From positions 208,989-272,988 of the forward strand of contig VYBN01000017.1 of assembly GCA_009844425.1 (NCBI GenBank): 64,000 nt of DNA, read 5' to 3'. The first letter of the stretch is position 1; each line of letters opens with the position of its first letter. The translations under genes were made by a program, and so were the position numbers. This DNA is from Gammaproteobacteria bacterium. Its GTDB lineage: Bacteria; Pseudomonadota; Gammaproteobacteria; Steroidobacterales; Foliamicaceae. Below are positions 49,214-60,130 of this stretch, piece by piece. Under the pieces are notes generated by a model that did no database searches, was not told the DNA's origin, and saw nothing but the letters and a program-made list of their open reading frames with translations.

Positions 49214-49321
49214 TACTTACCTCATACTTAACATAATATATATTATGCCCAACTTATAGAGGGCAACCGCTGTAGCCGTTCGTCGACCCCCTTCTTCCGG
49301 GCCGGCCTGCATTCGACTAAA

Positions 49322-49429
49322 GGTTCCTCCTGCCCACCTGTTCCGGGAACGTCGGAGGCAGGATGCCGACGCCGAGCCCACAGGGATGTGCTTGCAGGCG
49401 TGTCCCGGAACAGGTGGGCAAGAGGAACC
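49322..49429. repeat. Long hairpin element 3: 27-bp arms (26/27), 54-nt loop with GAGGCAGGATGCC and GAGCCCACAGGGATG units
   Basis: ggttcctcctgcccacctgttccggga (49322-49348) versus tcccggaacaggtgggcaagaggaacc (49403-49429). Confidence 0.93.
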
Positions 49430-49434
49430 GAGGG

Positions 49435-50700
49435 TCAGCAATGAGCCCCGGGTTTGGCGAAGAGCATTTGCGAGTCCCCTATCGTGCGCTCCGCAAACCC
49501 CGCCTCGCAGTACCGAAAGTAGAACTCGTACATGCGCAGAAACTCGCTGGAGTATCCCAGCTCCTTCGCCGCGTCCCAGTTCCGGCGCAGCGCCTCCGCC
49601 CAAAGCCGCAGCGTGTGCACGTAATGGCTGCCGATATCTTCCATGCGCACCAGCCGGAAATCGGTCCGACGGCGCACCGCGCCCATGATCGCCTCGACCG
49701 ACGGCAGAAAGCCTCCCGGAAAGATGTAGCGCTTGATGAAGTCCACCCGTTTGACCGCGGCCCGGTACGCCTGGTCGGTAATCGTGATGGCCTGCAGCGC
49801 CATCAGCCCGTCCGGCTTCAGCAACTCGCTGCAACGGTTGAAGAACAGGTCCAGGTACTGGGCGCCCACCGCTTCGATCATTTCTATTGATATCAGCCGG
49901 TCGAACTGCCCGCCGGTGTCGCGGTAATCCTGCATCCGGATCTCCACCCGGTCTTCAAGGCCCGCTGCCTTGACCCGCTGCACGGCCTCCGCGTGCTGCC
50001 GCTCGGAAATCGTGATGCTCACCACACGGCAGCCGTATTTCCGCGCCAGGTGGATGGCGCAGGCGCCCCAGCCGCTGCCGATTTCCAGGACCTGAAGGCC
50101 GGGTTTCAGTTGCAGCATTTCGCACAAACGGTCCAGCTTGGCGATCGAGGCCTCCTCGAGGCTGGCGTCTTCCGACGGGAAGAATGCGCAGGAATACAGC
50201 ATGGTGGGATCGAGGAACAACTGGAAAAAGTCGTTCCCGACGTCGTAATGCGCGGAAATGTTGCGCCGGGAACCCGAGCGAGTGTTGCGGCGCAGCGCAT
50301 GCCCTATTCCTCGCGGAATGGAGCCCAGCGCCGACAGCGGGCCACCCAGGCCCTCCAGCACGTCCTGGTCGCGCAGCATCAACCTGAGCAGGCCGGCCAG
50401 ATCGGGCGAGCGCCAATGTCCGTCCATGTAAGACTCCGCAGCGCCCAGCGCACCGCCCATCGCGATCGCTCGCCAGCAGTCACTGTCCAGCACTTCGAAA
50501 GTAGCCAGCGGAAGATCGCCCGAATCCCTCTGCCCGCCCAGTACGACCCTTTGGCCTGCCTCCAGTAATTCGAGCCGGCCGTTCTCGAGCCGGGCCAGGC
50601 GTCTTTGCACCGGCCGCCGCCAAATCGAGGCGGGCAGATCGATCTTCTCCCGCCCGTTCACGATCCAGGATGCGCCAGCGGCTTTACGCCTTTCAGCCAC
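49435..50700 (-). CDS. cfa: Cyclopropane-fatty-acyl-phospholipid synthase family methyltransferase
   Basis: ISAHYDVGNDFFQLFLDPTMLYSCAFF, VLEIGSGWGACAIHLA, YIFPGGFLPS. Confidence 0.92.
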   Translation of the reverse strand: MAERRKAAGASWIVNGREKIDLPASIWRRPVQRRLARLENGRLELLEAGQRVVLGGQRDSGDLPLATFEVLDSDCWRAIAMGGALGAAESYMDGHWRSPDLAGLLRLMLRDQDVLEGLGGPLSALGSIPRGIGHALRRNTRSGSRRNISAHYDVGNDFFQLFLDPTMLYSCAFFPSEDASLEEASIAKLDRLCEMLQLKPGLQVLEIGSGWGACAIHLARKYGCRVVSITISERQHAEAVQRVKAAGLEDRVEIRMQDYRDTGGQFDRLISIEMIEAVGAQYLDLFFNRCSELLKPDGLMALQAITITDQAYRAAVKRVDFIKRYIFPGGFLPSVEAIMGAVRRRTDFRLVRMEDIGSHYVHTLRLWAEALRRNWDAAKELGYSSEFLRMYEFYFRYCEAGFAERTIGDSQMLFAKPGAHC

Positions 50701-51407
50701 AGGCGTAGCGCGTTGAGATGGATGCGCAAGGTGACGTTGGCGGTCATCAGCGGGTAGCGCAAGAGGCTGCGGGCCAGGACGCTACCCTTGACCGGCTGCC
50801 GGGTCAGCGCCAGGCTGGTCTGAAGCGTGGCCTCTTCCTCCTTGAGCACCTCGATGCTCAGTGACAGGCGCTCACCGGGCGGGCCTGCCCAGCAGCGATA
50901 GGACATGTCCATGGGAATGAATGGAGATACGTGCATTTCCTTATTGAAATCAAATAATTGTCCCCTGCCCCCAGATTTCGCCTCAGAAGCCGGCAGCACG
51001 TAGCATACGCGCTCCTTCCAGGGCGTGTTGCTCACCTCCAGCACGTAGCAGCGGGGCGTCGGGTTATCCCCGTCGAAGCAGTAATAGACCGAGATCGGGT
51101 TGAAGATGTAGCCGAAATACCGCAGATGCGTCAGCAGCCGCACCGGTCCGTCCAGACGCAGGCCGCTCCGTTCACGCACCAGAGCCCTCACCCCGTCGGC
51201 GAGATTGTCGCAATTTCCGTCCAGGTGGTCGCTCGGCAGGAAGCGCGCGATCGCCGGACGCCGCGTGGACCAAAGCCACCTGCCGGAGAAGACCTGGTCC
51301 AGTTCGTCCAGGTCCATGTACGCCATGAACAGGCGGTACTGAAATGCGTGCCTAGCCGGTCTGTGCCGGATGTGCCTGACCCAGCCCTCGTAGATCGCGC
51401 TGTGCAT
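50658..51407 (-). CDS. DUF1365 family protein
   Basis: YEGWVRHIRHRPARHAFQYRLFMAYMDLDEL, YFGYIFNPISVYYCFD. Confidence 0.92.
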   Translation of the reverse strand: MHSAIYEGWVRHIRHRPARHAFQYRLFMAYMDLDELDQVFSGRWLWSTRRPAIARFLPSDHLDGNCDNLADGVRALVRERSGLRLDGPVRLLTHLRYFGYIFNPISVYYCFDGDNPTPRCYVLEVSNTPWKERVCYVLPASEAKSGGRGQLFDFNKEMHVSPFIPMDMSYRCWAGPPGERLSLSIEVLKEEEATLQTSLALTRQPVKGSVLARSLLRYPLMTANVTLRIHLNALRLWLKGVKPLAHPGS

Positions 51408-52725
51408 ATGCGAATTTTGCCTGAATCTCGGGCCTGGCCGCCCATTCGCGCACGCTGCCTGCCGCCTTGAGGCCGCTGACCAGGCCGTCCTCGTGGAAGC
51501 CCCACCCGGTCCAGGCGCCGCAGAAAAAGCGGTTTCCGCCGGCGTTCAGCTCCTCTACCCTGCCCTGCACGGCAAAGGCGTCGGCGCTGAATACCGGATG
51601 CGCGAAGCTGAGCCTCTTGATCACCTTGTCGCGGCGAAGGGGGCGCAGCGGATTGAGCGTGACGCAAATCGGTTCCGGCGACTGAAGATGCTGCAGCACA
51701 TTGAGGTTGTAGGTAACGGATGCCTCGCGTCCGCTGTCGGGCGCCCTGTAGTAGTTCCAGGAAGCCCAGGCCAGCCGCCTCCTGGGGAGAACGCCGCGGT
51801 CGGTATGCACGATCGCTTCGTTGCGCCGATACGATATGGCGCCCAGCACCTGCCGCTCGAGCGGGCTGGGATCCTTGATCAGCTGCAGCGCGTGGTCGCT
51901 GTGCACCGCCAGCACGGCGGCGTCGAATGTCTCCACGCCACGATCCGTTGCGACGCGAACCTCGCCGCCCGCGGACTCAAGCGAGCGCACCGGAGAATGG
52001 GCCCTGACGCGGCCGCCGAAGCCGCGCAATACGGCGTCCACATACCGGTCGGCGCCACCGGGAATCATCCGCCACTGGCGGTGCCCCTTGGCGCCCAGCA
52101 GCATGTGGTTGGCCATGAAACGGAGCAGGTAGAGGCTGGGATAACGCTCGATCGATTGCACGGAACACGACCAGATGGCGCCCGTCATCGGCAGCAGGTA
52201 ATCGTTCACCAGCTCCGGGCCGTAACCGCCCTTTCTCAGGAACTCCGCCACGCTGGTCGCGGCCAGCTCCCCTTCCCTTTCCGCCAGCGCCCTGTTTGCG
52301 TCGCGATTGAACCTCAGGATGTCCCGCAGCATCCGGTAGTGCCTCGGGCGAAGAAGGTTACGCCGCTGCGCGAACAGCTTGTTCATCGTGCTGCCGTGGT
52401 ATTCCAGGCCGGACTGGTCGCAGCGCATGCTGAAGCTCATCTCGGTGTCCCGCGCGGTTATGTTCAACTCCCGCAACAGACGTGTGAAATGCGGGTAGTT
52501 GGCCTCGTTGAACACCATGAAGCCCAGGTCCGCCCGGTATTCCCGGCCGAAGCGCTCGAATTCGAGGGTGCGGGTATGGCCACCCGGCTTTTCGCGCGCC
52601 TCGAACAGCGTGACCTCATGTTCGCCGTCCAGCTCCCTGGCCGCGGCAAGCCCGGAAATTCCTGCGCCGATGACGGCGATGCGCAGTGGGTTGGCCGTCC
52701 CGATACAGGTTACTTCAACGTCCAT
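51352..52725 (-). CDS. FAD-dependent amine-oxidase-like protein
   Basis: RIAVIGAGISGLAAARELDGEHEVTLFEAREKPGGHTRTL; start at 52725 preferred. Confidence 0.9.
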   Translation of the reverse strand: MDVEVTCIGTANPLRIAVIGAGISGLAAARELDGEHEVTLFEAREKPGGHTRTLEFERFGREYRADLGFMVFNEANYPHFTRLLRELNITARDTEMSFSMRCDQSGLEYHGSTMNKLFAQRRNLLRPRHYRMLRDILRFNRDANRALAEREGELAATSVAEFLRKGGYGPELVNDYLLPMTGAIWSCSVQSIERYPSLYLLRFMANHMLLGAKGHRQWRMIPGGADRYVDAVLRGFGGRVRAHSPVRSLESAGGEVRVATDRGVETFDAAVLAVHSDHALQLIKDPSPLERQVLGAISYRRNEAIVHTDRGVLPRRRLAWASWNYYRAPDSGREASVTYNLNVLQHLQSPEPICVTLNPLRPLRRDKVIKRLSFAHPVFSADAFAVQGRVEELNAGGNRFFCGAWTGWGFHEDGLVSGLKAAGSVREWAARPEIQAKFAYAQRDLRGLGQAHPAQTG

Positions 52726-52799
52726 CCGGCTATAATTCGCAGATCTCGCGCTCGCCGGATTCAGGCGCAGGCAGCGAGGAGCCCGGGAGGGATCGATTG

Positions 52800-53666
52800 G
52801 TGAAGACCGCAACGCGAAAGGCGCAACACAAGGCTCGGATAGTAGTCATAGGAATGATCGCCTTTCACCTGGCCTGCTTCGGCGCCATCTACACGGACGT
52901 GAGCTGGACCGCCGTGATCGTCGCGGCCGCGCTCTACTTTCTGAGGGCCTTCGGCGTCACCGCGGGCTTTCACCGCCTTCTCGCCCATTCCTCGTACAGC
53001 GCGTCCCGCCCCGTGCGTTTCCTGCTGACCTTCCTCGGCAGCTGCGCTACCCAGGGCGGACCGTTGTGGTGGGCGTCGCATCATCGCCGGCACCATCGCT
53101 ATTCCGAGCGCGAAGGCGACGTGCATTCGCCGGTTCAGCGTGGCTTCTGGTACGCGCATATCGGATGGATGTGGGATGCGGTTTGCTTCTCGGGCAACTA
53201 CGCCAATATCAAGGACCTTCACCGTTACCCGGAAATCAGGATTCTACAGAAAGGCTACGTTTTCCTGATCCTCGCCCAGGCCGCGGCCCTGTTCGGCCTT
53301 GGCGCGCTGCTGAACTGGCTGAACCCGGCCCTGGGGACCAGCGGCCTGCAGATGCTGGTGTGGGGCTTCTTCATCAGCACCGTGGCCCTGTGGCACGCCA
53401 CTTTCATGGTGAATTCGGTCTGCCACCTGTGGGGCACGCGGCCGAACCCCGCCGGCGACGGCAGCCGCAACAATTTCCTGGTGGCCCTGCTGACCCTCGG
53501 AGAAGGCTGGCACAACAACCACCACCGCTGGGCCTATTCCGCGCGGCACGGACTGCGCTGGTGGCAGCTCGACGTCACCTGGCTCGGCCTGCTGCTGATG
53601 AAGCAACTCCGCCTGGTTCGCGATCTCCGCCTGCCCGCCCGGAGAGTAGCTCCCGCGCGAACCTGA
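52800..53666 (+). CDS. Acyl-CoA/fatty-acid desaturase (delta-9 type)
   Basis: HRLLAHSSY, WASHHRRHHRYSEREGDVHSP, GEGWHNNHHRW histidine boxes; start codon GTG 52800 or TTG 52797. Confidence 0.93.
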   Translation: MKTATRKAQHKARIVVIGMIAFHLACFGAIYTDVSWTAVIVAAALYFLRAFGVTAGFHRLLAHSSYSASRPVRFLLTFLGSCATQGGPLWWASHHRRHHRYSEREGDVHSPVQRGFWYAHIGWMWDAVCFSGNYANIKDLHRYPEIRILQKGYVFLILAQAAALFGLGALLNWLNPALGTSGLQMLVWGFFISTVALWHATFMVNSVCHLWGTRPNPAGDGSRNNFLVALLTLGEGWHNNHHRWAYSARHGLRWWQLDVTWLGLLLMKQLRLVRDLRLPARRVAPART

Positions 53667-53711
53667 TTCCGCGGGACGATGCCGATTTGATCGACACTTG
53701 GGCTTCATAGG

Positions 53712-53736
53712 GTCGATAAAATTCGGATTTATCGAC
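53712..53736. promoter_or_regulatory. Perfect dyad GTCGATAAA-N7-TTTATCGAC upstream of the methyltransferase gene
   Basis: Read directly; about 90 bp upstream of ATG at 53825. Confidence 0.5.
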
Positions 53737-53824
53737 AACTTCTAACGCCGCAAGCAGGTCGTGGGCGCCAAACCCGCTCGGCTGACTTAACGATATACTA
53801 GCCTGCACAGGGAGGTAGCGAGCC

Positions 53825-54544
53825 ATGGATTTGTTTCTGGAACAGCCCCATACAAAGCGCAACAAGAGGATTGTGCGGCGCGGTTCACCCACCAACAATC
53901 TCGTGCTGAGCGCGTATCAGGCCGCCAATGAGCATGTCTTTCCGAAAATACTTGATTTGTATGTAGCGCCGGGGAGCCTCGTTGCAGACATTACCTATGG
54001 AAAGGGCGTTTTCTGGCGCAACGTGGATGCCGACAGGTTCCGTCTCAAGGCAACCGACCTGACCGATGGCATCGACTGCCGCGACCTGCCCTATGACGAC
54101 GGCGAACTGGACTGCGTCGTGTTTGATCCTCCCTACATGCACACGCCGGGAGGCACCGCTCACTCCACACACCAGCCCTTTGAGAACTATTACCGCAATA
54201 ACGTCACCGGCAACAAGACAAAGAGCAAGTATCACGAAGCGGTACTGGAGTTGTATGCGGATACGGGCCTGGAAGCCTATCGAGTTCTGCGCGAGAGAGG
54301 AGTGTTTATCGTCAAGTGCCAAGACGAAGTATGCTCAAACCGCCAGCGATTCACGCACATTGAAATCATCCGGGAATACGAAAGCCTGGGATTTGTTGCT
54401 GAGGACCTGTTTATCGTAATGCGCAACAATCGCCCGGGCGTTAGCCGCACGGCGAAGCAGGTGCACGCGCGCAAGAATCATTCCTATTTCCTTGTCTTCT
54501 GGAAGAAAGGCAAGACCGGCTCAATCTGGACCCCGCCCCAATGA
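53825..54544 (+). CDS. DNA methyltransferase (DPPY type)
   Basis: SLVADITYGKGVFWRNV, LDCVVFDPPYMHTPGG, GVFIVKCQDE. Confidence 0.82.
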   Translation: MDLFLEQPHTKRNKRIVRRGSPTNNLVLSAYQAANEHVFPKILDLYVAPGSLVADITYGKGVFWRNVDADRFRLKATDLTDGIDCRDLPYDDGELDCVVFDPPYMHTPGGTAHSTHQPFENYYRNNVTGNKTKSKYHEAVLELYADTGLEAYRVLRERGVFIVKCQDEVCSNRQRFTHIEIIREYESLGFVAEDLFIVMRNNRPGVSRTAKQVHARKNHSYFLVFWKKGKTGSIWTPPQ

Positions 54545-55041
54545 ACCCCATCGACCTGATGCTTCGAGTAATCAGGGAACATACGCCACAATCAAAATGG
54601 ACCGGATCCCCACTGGAACCTTTTCGCCAGGTCGCCAACACCAACCGTGGGGATATCGGGGAAGAATTTGTCGCACGGTACCTTGAGTCGTTTGACATCC
54701 CGGTGCACAGGAGTGAGTCACGAATCATGGAGTGGGATCTGGAGATCAGGGGCAAGCGCTTTGAGGTTAAGACTGCATCCGAGGATAGCGGCGGATCATT
54801 CCAGTTCAACCATGTCCGGCTCGACAGGAACTACGACTACCTCCTGTGCCTTGGCATCCGACCCGCCGAGATTCGCTTCGAGGCGTGGCGTAAAGGCGAA
54901 GTTTCGGAACAGATAGCCGGCACCCTGGTACGAATGGCAGAAGGCCAGGCCGTAACCTTCAAGCTCACGAAAAAGCCCGAAACCATGAGAACAATCGAAG
55001 ACCTACCGGGCTGGATCAGGCAGGCAATAGTGCAGTTATGA
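54541..55041 (+). CDS. Putative PD-(D/E)XK restriction endonuclease-like protein
   Basis: TNRGDIGEEFVARYLESF...MEWDLEIRGKRFEVKTASED; ATGA overlap with methyltransferase. Confidence 0.75.
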   Translation: MNPIDLMLRVIREHTPQSKWTGSPLEPFRQVANTNRGDIGEEFVARYLESFDIPVHRSESRIMEWDLEIRGKRFEVKTASEDSGGSFQFNHVRLDRNYDYLLCLGIRPAEIRFEAWRKGEVSEQIAGTLVRMAEGQAVTFKLTKKPETMRTIEDLPGWIRQAIVQL

Positions 55042-55547
55042 AACAACTCGTAATCCTGATTACTCTTCTCGTTTGCTGCGATTCTGCCCTCGCCTGCACC
55101 TGTAAGTTCTTTACGACCACCGAACATTACTCCCGGGCTACCGAAGTGTTTCGAGCCCGCGTTGAATCCGTGGATATCGTTCCCGTGCCCAAGCGCTTGG
55201 TAGGCGTTCATTTCCTTATGCCTTCAGCCCGCGAATGGAAGGGCCGCACGCGCACCGTGGTTCGGGCCCGGTTCAAGTTGCTGGAGACATACAAGGGATC
55301 GCCGCAACTTCTCGAGGCTGTTTACACCAGCAATAGTTCATCCTGCAGGTTAAACATCTACGATGGGGAAGAATACGTCTTCTTTGCGGAAACTCAGGGC
55401 ATTGTAGGGTTTTGCGGCGGGAACACGCGTGTTTGGCCTGATGACGAGAGATTCAAGGACACGATCAAGAGCTTGAAGCGCTTGGCATCTGAGCTATTGG
55501 ATCATGAGAAGGGCCCAGCGGCGCCAGAAAGCCGCAGTAGCGAATGA
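55038..55547 (+). CDS. Secreted Cys-rich protein with TIMP/NTR-like N-terminus
   Basis: Signal peptide ending SALA|CTCKF; ATGA overlap with the REase-like gene. Confidence 0.55.
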   Translation: MKQLVILITLLVCCDSALACTCKFFTTTEHYSRATEVFRARVESVDIVPVPKRLVGVHFLMPSAREWKGRTRTVVRARFKLLETYKGSPQLLEAVYTSNSSSCRLNIYDGEEYVFFAETQGIVGFCGGNTRVWPDDERFKDTIKSLKRLASELLDHEKGPAAPESRSSE

Positions 55548-57216
55548 CAAATCCCGCCAGCGGCAGGCGGATCTCCACATTGAAACAGAATCGATCGTCT
55601 TTCGCGTATTCGTAAGAGTCACCGCCCGGCATCAAGCTGCGCGGGAGCGGCAATCCGAGGAAACTCCACCTGCGCATGACCAGGTTCAGGCGCCCGGCGT
55701 CCGGAACCAGGGCCATGCCGAACGTCAACGGACCGAACCGCTCGCACAGGAGGTGTTCGAAGCGACCGGAGCCCGCACTGAACGTGCTGGCAAAGACCTG
55801 GCCTCCAAAATCGCGCGTCCACTTGTCGTAATGCCCATGGCGCCCGAAAGTCACCGACACGGGCACGTTCTCGCCGGCAGCGGGGAAGCGCATGATCCGG
55901 GCCAGTATGCGCGCCAGCACTCCCCTGCCCCGCGTTATGGATGCCTCCCCGCTGACTGTCAGTGCCGGCCCCGCACCATGCACGGCCCTGAGAACGGCAG
56001 GCAGCGATTGCCAGGCCGCGCCGAGAATCCGCTCATGCAGGCATTGCTCGCCGGCTTCCGTGCCGTTTCGTATGCCGATGGAGATGGGCCGTTCCGCGAA
56101 CACGCGCGCGTAATCGGATAACTCCAGCTCGGCGGGCGCGGGCCGAGCGCCGGCCCTGGGCGGCCGTCCGTCCAGCCAGTTGCGGACAATCGCCTCCACC
56201 GCCATCGACGGAATGTAGAGGCCGTGATGGCCTTCCGCCAGGAGGTGCGCCGATCGGCTGATATCGGCTCCGTCCGCGTTCCTTCCTCTGACTTCCACGA
56301 ACATGCCGCCTCGATGCTCGCCCCAGCGCACGTTGTTGGCCGTCGAGTGAATGAGCCGCGCGAGCGGCGCCAGCGAAGGGACCAGTCCCAGACTTACCAG
56401 CCCGGCAAACCAGCGCAGCAGGCCGTGCAGGATCGCGGGTTCCGGGGCGGCGCCCATCCAGACCTCCTTTACCTGCTGCCATTCGTCGGCCAGCAACTGC
56501 AAATCCGGCACATCGACCAGCGAAAACGTGCGTGGGAACAGCGGAACTTCGCCCGGCGGCGCAATCGTGAACCTCCTCGTTTCCCGCAAGGCGCAGGCAA
56601 ATTGCTTGCTTCCTTGCCGCCGAACCGGAATTTCCTTGCCCGCGTAACCGGCAATGGCACGGATTACGTTGTAGCCGACGCCGGCATACGGGGAAGGCGC
56701 GATCCCTCCCGTTATCGAATCAATGCGCCCGAAATCGTTAGCGAGATCGCGAACCATGGCAGCCGACAGCACCGGAAAACTGCTGACTCCGGACAAGACC
56801 ACCAGCCCTTTCTCCTTGGCAGTCCCATCAAATTGCCGGATACCCCGAACGAATTCGGGGCCGTCGGCCAGGTCGAGGTAGTGCGTGCGCGTGGCCAGCG
56901 CAGCCTTGACCACGCGATAGGGGTCCGTCCCGTATGACTGGAACGGACCGGACGCGTCAACAACAATGTCCGGATTGACTTTCTCGATCCGCCGGGCCAC
57001 GTCCCCATCACGATCCACCGCCAGTGCTTCACGCGAGGCCCCGGGAGGAAGCGCATGACAGAAAGCCAGCGCGGCGGACTTTGAGCGGCCGGCGATCACA
57101 AGTGAGACACGCCGCTCGCGGCACAGCAATTCGGCCAATCGGCCGCCGAACGTGCCGTAACCCCCGATGATCAGCAGGCGGATCGTCGTATCCGTCAATT
57201 CCGGCTCTTTCAGCAA
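55465..57216 (-). CDS. Saccharopine dehydrogenase-like NADP-binding protein with C-terminal DUF4166-like domain
   Basis: LLIIGGYGTFGGRLAELLCRE; C-terminal GHYDKWTRDFGGQVFASTFSAGSGRFEHLLCERFGPLTF. Confidence 0.85.
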   Translation of the reverse strand: MLKEPELTDTTIRLLIIGGYGTFGGRLAELLCRERRVSLVIAGRSKSAALAFCHALPPGASREALAVDRDGDVARRIEKVNPDIVVDASGPFQSYGTDPYRVVKAALATRTHYLDLADGPEFVRGIRQFDGTAKEKGLVVLSGVSSFPVLSAAMVRDLANDFGRIDSITGGIAPSPYAGVGYNVIRAIAGYAGKEIPVRRQGSKQFACALRETRRFTIAPPGEVPLFPRTFSLVDVPDLQLLADEWQQVKEVWMGAAPEPAILHGLLRWFAGLVSLGLVPSLAPLARLIHSTANNVRWGEHRGGMFVEVRGRNADGADISRSAHLLAEGHHGLYIPSMAVEAIVRNWLDGRPPRAGARPAPAELELSDYARVFAERPISIGIRNGTEAGEQCLHERILGAAWQSLPAVLRAVHGAGPALTVSGEASITRGRGVLARILARIMRFPAAGENVPVSVTFGRHGHYDKWTRDFGGQVFASTFSAGSGRFEHLLCERFGPLTFGMALVPDAGRLNLVMRRWSFLGLPLPRSLMPGGDSYEYAKDDRFCFNVEIRLPLAGFVIRYCGFLAPLGPSHDPIAQMPSASSS

Positions 57217-57299
57217 ATGCGATCGGCTTCCGGTTCATAGGTTACTATGCCGCGATGATCCGATCTCCGTCACGGATTGCGCTTGCAACGCCCTGGTGA

Positions 57300-58550
<1,251 letters not shown>

Positions 58551-58725
58551 CAGCCGACACAGAGGCTTGGCGCAATATGCAGCCCCCCCCCTTTACGTCG
58601 TTATTCGAGTGCACGGACACGCATTTTTTGGACAATGCGCTCACAATCCAACAATTGCTCGCTCCCGCACAAGCCCGTGTTTTCGCCGGTAAATAGTCTG
58701 GTAAAGATGTGAGGCGGAGAAAGAC

Positions 58726-59928
58726 ATGACGAGCAGCGAGCAGGACCTTTTGCTGGCCAGCGGCCTGCCGATCTTCTTTGAGATCGACAACTTCGACGAA
58801 CTTGATCTAAGCCCGACGGACAATCGCCACGGACAGTCCGTCCGTGTCTGGGCGCGGTCCCTGTCCGTCATGCAGAAAGAGGCGATCGTGGCATCGGCGC
58901 GATCGGGAAAGGCCTGGCGTCTCGCCAGCGATGAGGGGCCGTACCTCGACGGGGTCGACAGCGCGCCCTGCCCGCTGTCGTTCCTGACCACCGGCATGGT
59001 GAGTTCATATTTCAATGAGATTCAGGCACTTGCCCGGCAGCGTGACATCAACATCCGGGATCTCGTTCTGATTCAGGACAACTACTACACGATGGAAGGC
59101 TCGGCGTTGCGCGGAACGATGATCGGCGGAGCCTTGCCGGTCGATCTGGAGGTGCAAATCGACTGCGATGCGGACGATGCCGGGCTGAACGAATTGTTGG
59201 TGCATGCCGTGCATGCGTCGCCGTTGAACGGACTGATGAGAAAAGTCCACGAGTCGCTTTTCACGTTGACAATGAACGGCAGCGAAATCGGTGTCGGCGA
59301 GGTCGCATCGATCAATGCCCCGGCCGAAAAGGACCCGGGCGACCGTTTCGCGTTGATCAGCGCGGGCAACGACACCGGCCGCCATGATGAACTGATCCGG
59401 CGCATAGACAAGGTTGCAGTACAGGATGGAGTCGCCGGCGGCGCGGGCACCAGCTTACAGGCCAGCCAGAGCCGTCAACTGCACGTCCGGGCCCGGTGCC
59501 GGCTGCGGCCGGACGGGGTCAAGGAGATAACCCAGGACCTTCTGAGTCCGCTTGGCTCAAGGTTCCGGTTTCTGTCGGACGAAACGGAAGAGTTCGGCGG
59601 CCAGGACGCCGCGCCGGATGCGGTGACGTACATGTCCGCGGGCATTGCCTTTTGTTTCATGACGCAGCTCGGTCGCTACGCGAAAATCGTGAAGAAGAAC
59701 CTGGACGAATACAAGGTCATCCAGGATACGCATTTCTCTCTGGGCGGCGCCAGCGGGCGTACGGGCCAACCGGGCGTGGCCGACCCTGTCGAGACACATA
59801 CGTACCTGGATACTTCGGAAGAAGCGGAATTCGCCCGCAAGGTCCTGGATATGGGCGAGCGAACCTGTTTTCTGCATGCGTTTTGCCGCACCGAACTGAA
59901 AACGAAGATCAAGATCAGGCGAACCTGA
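58726..59928 (+). CDS. Tandem OsmC-like domain protein
   Basis: Two OsmC-like halves: PLSFLTTGMVSSYFNEIQALA...HAVHASPLNGLMRKV and DAVTYMSAGIAFCFMTQLGRYAK. Confidence 0.65.
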   Translation: MTSSEQDLLLASGLPIFFEIDNFDELDLSPTDNRHGQSVRVWARSLSVMQKEAIVASARSGKAWRLASDEGPYLDGVDSAPCPLSFLTTGMVSSYFNEIQALARQRDINIRDLVLIQDNYYTMEGSALRGTMIGGALPVDLEVQIDCDADDAGLNELLVHAVHASPLNGLMRKVHESLFTLTMNGSEIGVGEVASINAPAEKDPGDRFALISAGNDTGRHDELIRRIDKVAVQDGVAGGAGTSLQASQSRQLHVRARCRLRPDGVKEITQDLLSPLGSRFRFLSDETEEFGGQDAAPDAVTYMSAGIAFCFMTQLGRYAKIVKKNLDEYKVIQDTHFSLGGASGRTGQPGVADPVETHTYLDTSEEAEFARKVLDMGERTCFLHAFCRTELKTKIKIRRT

Positions 59929-60130
59929 CGAATCCGGCCGCGAAACTCACTACTACAGCGCCAATAAACAGCCGATCGGTGCAAGAGCCGGCTTTTCGCT
60001 CCCGATTTGCCCCCAATAGGGGTGCGCTGAAACACTAATAATTGAGCACTCGCGTGCTAGCGTCGGTGAGTGCGGCGCATTTAGCATTGAGCCTAGGGCA
60101 ATACCAATTTGCTCAGAGGGCTCTACTGAT

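Noticed and set aside
51493-52803. 436-aa plus-strand ORF opposite the FAD oxidoreductase
   Set aside because: Antisense to a clear FAD-binding protein (GAGISGLAAAREL).
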